DNA of 7,396 nucleotides from the NCBI GenBank assembly GCA_007126835.1, contig SLAO01000147.1, positions 1-7,396 on the forward strand, read 5' to 3'. The notes beneath the pieces are model-generated. The model saw only the letters and a list, made by a program, of their open reading frames with translations, had not been told where the DNA came from and ran no database searches. Numbering within the stretch: the stretch's first letter is position 1; every line of letters starts with the position of its first letter. Origin of the DNA: Nitriliruptorales bacterium. GTDB lineage: Bacteria; Actinomycetota; Nitriliruptoria; Euzebyales; Egibacteraceae. This document shows, piece after piece, positions 5,626 through 7,396 of this stretch. The translations under genes were made by a program, and so were the position numbers.

Positions 5626-6024
5626 CTACCAGACGTACGCGAGGACCTCGCCGCCCACGCCGCGCTTGCGGGCCTCGCGGTCGGTCATCAACCCGTGCGA
5701 GGTCGAGATCAGCGCGATCCCGAGCCCGCCGAGCACGCGCGGGACCTCGTTGCGCTTGGCGTACACGCGCAGCCCGGGCTTGGACACACGCCGGACGCCG
5801 GCGATCGCGCGCTCCCGCTCGGGGGAGTACTTCAGCGCGAGCCGCAGCGTGGCCTGCGGCTTGGTCGGCTCCACGAGGTAGTCGCGGATGTAGCCCTCCG
5901 CCTTCAAGATGTCCGCGATCGACGACTTCAGGTTCGACGCCGGCATGCTGATCTCTTCGCGGTAGGCGGTGTTGGCGTTGCGAATGCGCGTCAGCATGTC
6001 CGCAACGGGGTCGGTCATCGTCAT
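5626..6024 (-). CDS. rpsH: 30S ribosomal protein S8 (uS8)
   Basis: This 132-residue protein is a primary binder of the 16S rRNA central domain. In E. coli S8 also represses spc translation; that mechanism cannot be shown here. Visible family signatures are DPVADMLTRIRNAN (residues 5-18), RRVSKPGLRVYAK (78-90), PRVLGGLGIALISTSHG (95-111) and the universal end GGEVLAYVW. Two starts are possible. The first ATG (6024, MTMTDP) has AGGAG 11 nt upstream. The second ATG (6018, MTDP) would be 17 nt from that site, so the first is preferred, and MTMTDP is also how I recall mycobacterial S8 starting. The stop is TAG; rplF begins 24 nt later. Confidence 0.97.
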   Translation of the reverse strand: MTMTDPVADMLTRIRNANTAYREEISMPASNLKSSIADILKAEGYIRDYLVEPTKPQATLRLALKYSPERERAIAGVRRVSKPGLRVYAKRNEVPRVLGGLGIALISTSHGLMTDREARKRGVGGEVLAYVW

Positions 6025-6048
6025 GGTCTGATCAGCTCCTGGGGGTTA

Positions 6049-6088
6049 CGGGGACGAGGTCGCCCCGCACTTCCACCGGTCGTGGTGG
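6049..6088 (-). other. Two small predicted hairpins in the rpsZ-rpsH spacer
   Basis: Two short inverted repeats lie in the 64-nt spacer. One directly after the rpsZ stop pairs 6084-6088 with 6073-6077 (5 bp, 6-nt loop). The second, at 6049-6067, pairs a CGGGG/CCCCG stem that can extend by two more pairs past a bulged base. No U-rich run follows either, so they do not look like a classic intrinsic terminator. They could be a processing or translational control element ahead of rpsH, or chance pairing in GC-rich DNA. Confidence 0.3.
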
Positions 6089-6274
6089 TTACCAACTCGC
6101 CTTGCGCACGCCGGGAAGCTCGCCTTTGTGGGCGAGGTCCCGGAAGCAGATGCGACACAGCATGAACTTGCGGTACACCGCGCGCGGGCGCCCGCAGCGG
6201 TTGCAGCGGGTGTAGCCGCGCACGCTGAACTTCGGCGTTCGCGCCGACTTGGCGATCATCGACTTCTTTGCCAT
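6089..6274 (-). CDS. rpsZ: 30S ribosomal protein S14, zinc-binding short form (uS14, type Z)
   Basis: This is a 61-residue S14 of the short, zinc-containing type. It belongs to the 30S head and binds the 3' domain of 16S rRNA. The zinc ribbon is intact: Cys24-x2-Cys27 and Cys40-x2-Cys43. The family end PGVRKASW is present. The start MAKKSMIAK has AGGA a few bases upstream. It sits between rplE (30-nt gap) and rpsH (64-nt gap), the normal spc position. It uses TAA, the only TAA stop among the 14 stops in the window. Many actinobacteria also keep a zinc-free S14 paralogue elsewhere under Zur control; no such copy is visible here. The gene could equally be called rpsN. Confidence 0.97.
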   Translation of the reverse strand: MAKKSMIAKSARTPKFSVRGYTRCNRCGRPRAVYRKFMLCRICFRDLAHKGELPGVRKASW

Positions 6275-6304
6275 AGCGTCTTCCTGGCTCCTCGAGCGCG
6301 GTCT

Positions 6305-6880
6305 CTAGGTGTTGGGAGTTCTGTCGACGAACGGCCAGCCGAAGGCGTCGAGCAGGGCGCGTCCCTGCGCGTCGTCGGTGGCGGTCGTCACGATCGTGAT
6401 GTCCATGCCGCGGACACGGTCGATGTCGTCGTAGTCGATCTCGGGGAAGATCAGCTGCTCACTCACCCCGAACGTGTAGTTGCCGCTGCCGTCGAAGGAG
6501 TTGGCGGGCAGGCCGCGGAAGTCCCTGATGCGTGGTAGCGCCACCGACAACAGCCGGTCGAGGAAGTCCCACATCCGGGCGCCGCGCAGCGTCACCTTCG
6601 CGCCGATGGGCATGCCCGCGCGCAGGCGAAAGCCCGCGATCGACTTTCGAGCCGTCGTGACCGCGGGCTTCTGGCCCGTGATCGTGGCCAGGTCGGTGAC
6701 GGCGCCCTCGAGCGCCTTCGCCTCGGCCACGGCGTCGCCGACGCCCATGTTGACGACGATCTTCGACAGCGTCGGTACCTGCATGACGTTGTCGAGCCCC
6801 AGCTGCGACTGGAGCTGGTCCCGGATCTCCTCGCGGTAACGGACCTTGAGGCGCGGGACGTAGGTGTCGGTGGCTGCCAT
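6305..6880 (-). CDS. rplE: 50S ribosomal protein L5 (uL5)
   Basis: This is a 191-residue protein that binds 5S rRNA in the central protuberance of the 50S, together with L18, and contacts P-site tRNA. Family segments are visible: an N-terminal RYREEIRDQL region, VPTLSKIVVNMGVG (residues 35-48), the TGQKPAVTTARKSIAGFRLR stretch, MPIGAKVTLRG, and the C-terminal NYTFGVSEQLIFPEIDYDDI with GMDITIVTTA. The chosen start is ATG 6880 (MAATDTYVPRL), one base after the rplX stop. GAGGAG lies 7 nt upstream, inside the last codons of rplX. The frame stays open upstream for about 30 more codons, but that stretch overlaps rplX and does not resemble L5. The stop is TAG, and rpsZ follows after 30 nt. Confidence 0.97.
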   Translation of the reverse strand: MAATDTYVPRLKVRYREEIRDQLQSQLGLDNVMQVPTLSKIVVNMGVGDAVAEAKALEGAVTDLATITGQKPAVTTARKSIAGFRLRAGMPIGAKVTLRGARMWDFLDRLLSVALPRIRDFRGLPANSFDGSGNYTFGVSEQLIFPEIDYDDIDRVRGMDITIVTTATDDAQGRALLDAFGWPFVDRTPNT

Positions 6881-6881
6881 G

Positions 6882-7196
6882 CTAGAACTCCTCACCGCTC
6901 TTGCGTGAGACGCGGCTCTTTTCCTGGCCGCTCCCGTCGAAGCCCACCCGGGTGGGGTTGTTGTCGTCATCGAGCGGCATGACGTTCGAGGCGTTGATAG
7001 GCGCTTCTTCGTGGACGATGCCGCCCTCGGTGCCTCCGGCGCGGGTGCGCTGCATCCGGCGGTGCTTGGTCTGGACGTTGACGCCCTCGACTAACACCTT
7101 GCCACGCTTGGGGTACACGCGGATCACCCGACCGGACTTGCCACGGTCCTTGCCGGAGACGACGAGGACCTGGTCGTCCTTGCGGATGCGCTGCAT
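6882..7196 (-). CDS. rplX: 50S ribosomal protein L24 (uL24)
   Basis: This is a 104-residue protein, a usual length for bacterial L24, which is an assembly initiator that binds the 5' domain of 23S rRNA near the exit tunnel. The N-terminal KOW domain (about residues 3-35) carries VLVVSGKDRGKSGRV. It is followed by VEGVNVQTKH and by the conserved GGIVHEEAPINASNVMP segment (residues 59-74). The C-terminus is polar and charged. The start is the ATG immediately after the rplN TAG, with a very strong Shine-Dalgarno sequence 8 nt upstream. The stop is TAG, one base before the rplE ATG. Nothing is odd beyond the tight packing. Confidence 0.97.
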   Translation of the reverse strand: MQRIRKDDQVLVVSGKDRGKSGRVIRVYPKRGKVLVEGVNVQTKHRRMQRTRAGGTEGGIVHEEAPINASNVMPLDDDNNPTRVGFDGSGQEKSRVSRKSGEEF

Positions 7197-7396
7197 CTAG
7201 ATCACCTCCGGAGCAAGCGACACGATGCGCATGAACCGCCGCGCCCGCAGCTCGCGGCCCACCGGACCGAAGATGCGGGTGCCCCGCGGGGCTCCCTGGG
7301 GGTTGATGAGCACGCACGCGTTGTCATCGAATCGGATGTAGGTCCCGTCGGAGCGCCGCCGTTCCTTGCGGGTCCGCACGATCACGGCCCGCACGA
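7197..7396 (-). CDS. rplN: 50S ribosomal protein L14 (uL14), C-terminal part; 5' end outside window
   Basis: About 65 C-terminal residues are visible; L14 is normally about 122 residues, so roughly the first half lies beyond the right edge. L14 binds 23S rRNA on the subunit-interface side of the 50S and helps form an intersubunit bridge. The family signature is clear: RTRKERRRSDGTYIRFDDNA, then GTRIFGPVGREL, then the terminal block RFMRIVSLAPEVI. The reading frame stays open to the window edge, with two bases of a split codon left over. The stop is TAG, and the ATG of rplX follows it with no intervening base. The last codons (Pro-Glu-Val-Ile) also encode the Shine-Dalgarno sequence of rplX. 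Identity is secure from the motif block and the gene order. Confidence 0.97.
   Translation of the reverse strand, partial: VRAVIVRTRKERRRSDGTYIRFDDNACVLINPQGAPRGTRIFGPVGRELRARRFMRIVSLAPEVI
7200..7209 (-). promoter_or_regulatory. Extended Shine-Dalgarno site for rplX, embedded in the rplN 3' end
   Basis: On the minus strand these ten bases read GGAGGTGATC, an unbroken complement of the conserved 16S rRNA 3' tail (GATCACCTCC). The GGAGG core sits 8 nt before the rplX ATG. The bases are also the last sense codons of rplN plus the first base of its stop, so ribosomes finishing L14 end on top of the L24 initiation site. This suggests coupled L14/L24 synthesis. Confidence 0.85.

Noticed and set aside
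4654..6165. A plus-strand open frame of about 500 codons opposite rplR-rplF-rpsH
   Set aside because: It is the antisense shadow of three well-identified ribosomal genes, with no family resemblance and no credible ribosome binding site.
6881..6970. A 30-codon upstream extension of rplE
   Set aside because: It overlaps rplX, does not resemble the L5 N-terminus, and the ATG at 6880 has a good Shine-Dalgarno and starts the conserved L5 sequence.
1..7396. Mobile elements, CRISPR arrays, tRNA or rRNA genes, toxin-antitoxin or defence genes
   Set aside because: I saw no transposase-like or phage-like frame, no spaced repeat array and no structural-RNA gene. The whole window is filled by conserved housekeeping genes.

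Overview
This window is a chromosomal ribosomal-protein locus, read entirely from the minus strand. It is the spc operon running into the secY-adk-map block and then the start of the alpha-type operon (rpmJ-rpsM). In transcription order (right to left) the genes are: rplN (5' end outside the window), rplX, rplE, rpsZ/rpsN (zinc-binding S14), rpsH, rplF, rplR, rpsE, rpmD with a long acidic tail, rplO, secY, adk, map, rpmJ, and the first 13 codons of rpsM.

The organism looks like a high-GC actinobacterium, possibly a deep-branching one. Clues are GC-rich third codon positions, the secY-adk-map order, the short-LID adenylate kinase, an Arg/Gly-rich N-terminus on S5, and S8, L18 and L15 sequences close to what I remember of mycobacterial proteins. 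The class cannot be fixed from this sequence alone.

Layout. 7396-4016 (rplN to rpsE) is tightly packed; L14/L24, L24/L5 and S5/L30 abut or overlap. The two loosest junctions, S14-S8 (64 nt) and L6-L18 (71 nt), both contain predicted RNA hairpins. 4023-3508 is rpmD, whose normal L30 core of about 60 residues continues in frame into a roughly 110-residue, strongly acidic, low-complexity tail. The stop of this tail overlaps the rplO start codon. 3511-300 carries rplO, secY, adk and map; adk and map overlap by four bases. 299-174 is a 126-nt non-coding spacer where infA (IF-1) would be expected. It holds instead a candidate promoter and two predicted hairpins. 173-1 is rpmJ and the start of rpsM.

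Together these genes make 30S and 50S subunit proteins, the SecY channel used by nascent membrane and secreted proteins, the kinase that balances adenine nucleotides, and the enzyme that removes the initiator methionine. This is a conserved housekeeping region with no mobile element, CRISPR array or defence system. The oddities worth checking are the L30 acidic tail, the missing infA with its structured replacement spacer, the hairpin ahead of rplR, and the frequent use of TAG stops (8 of 14).
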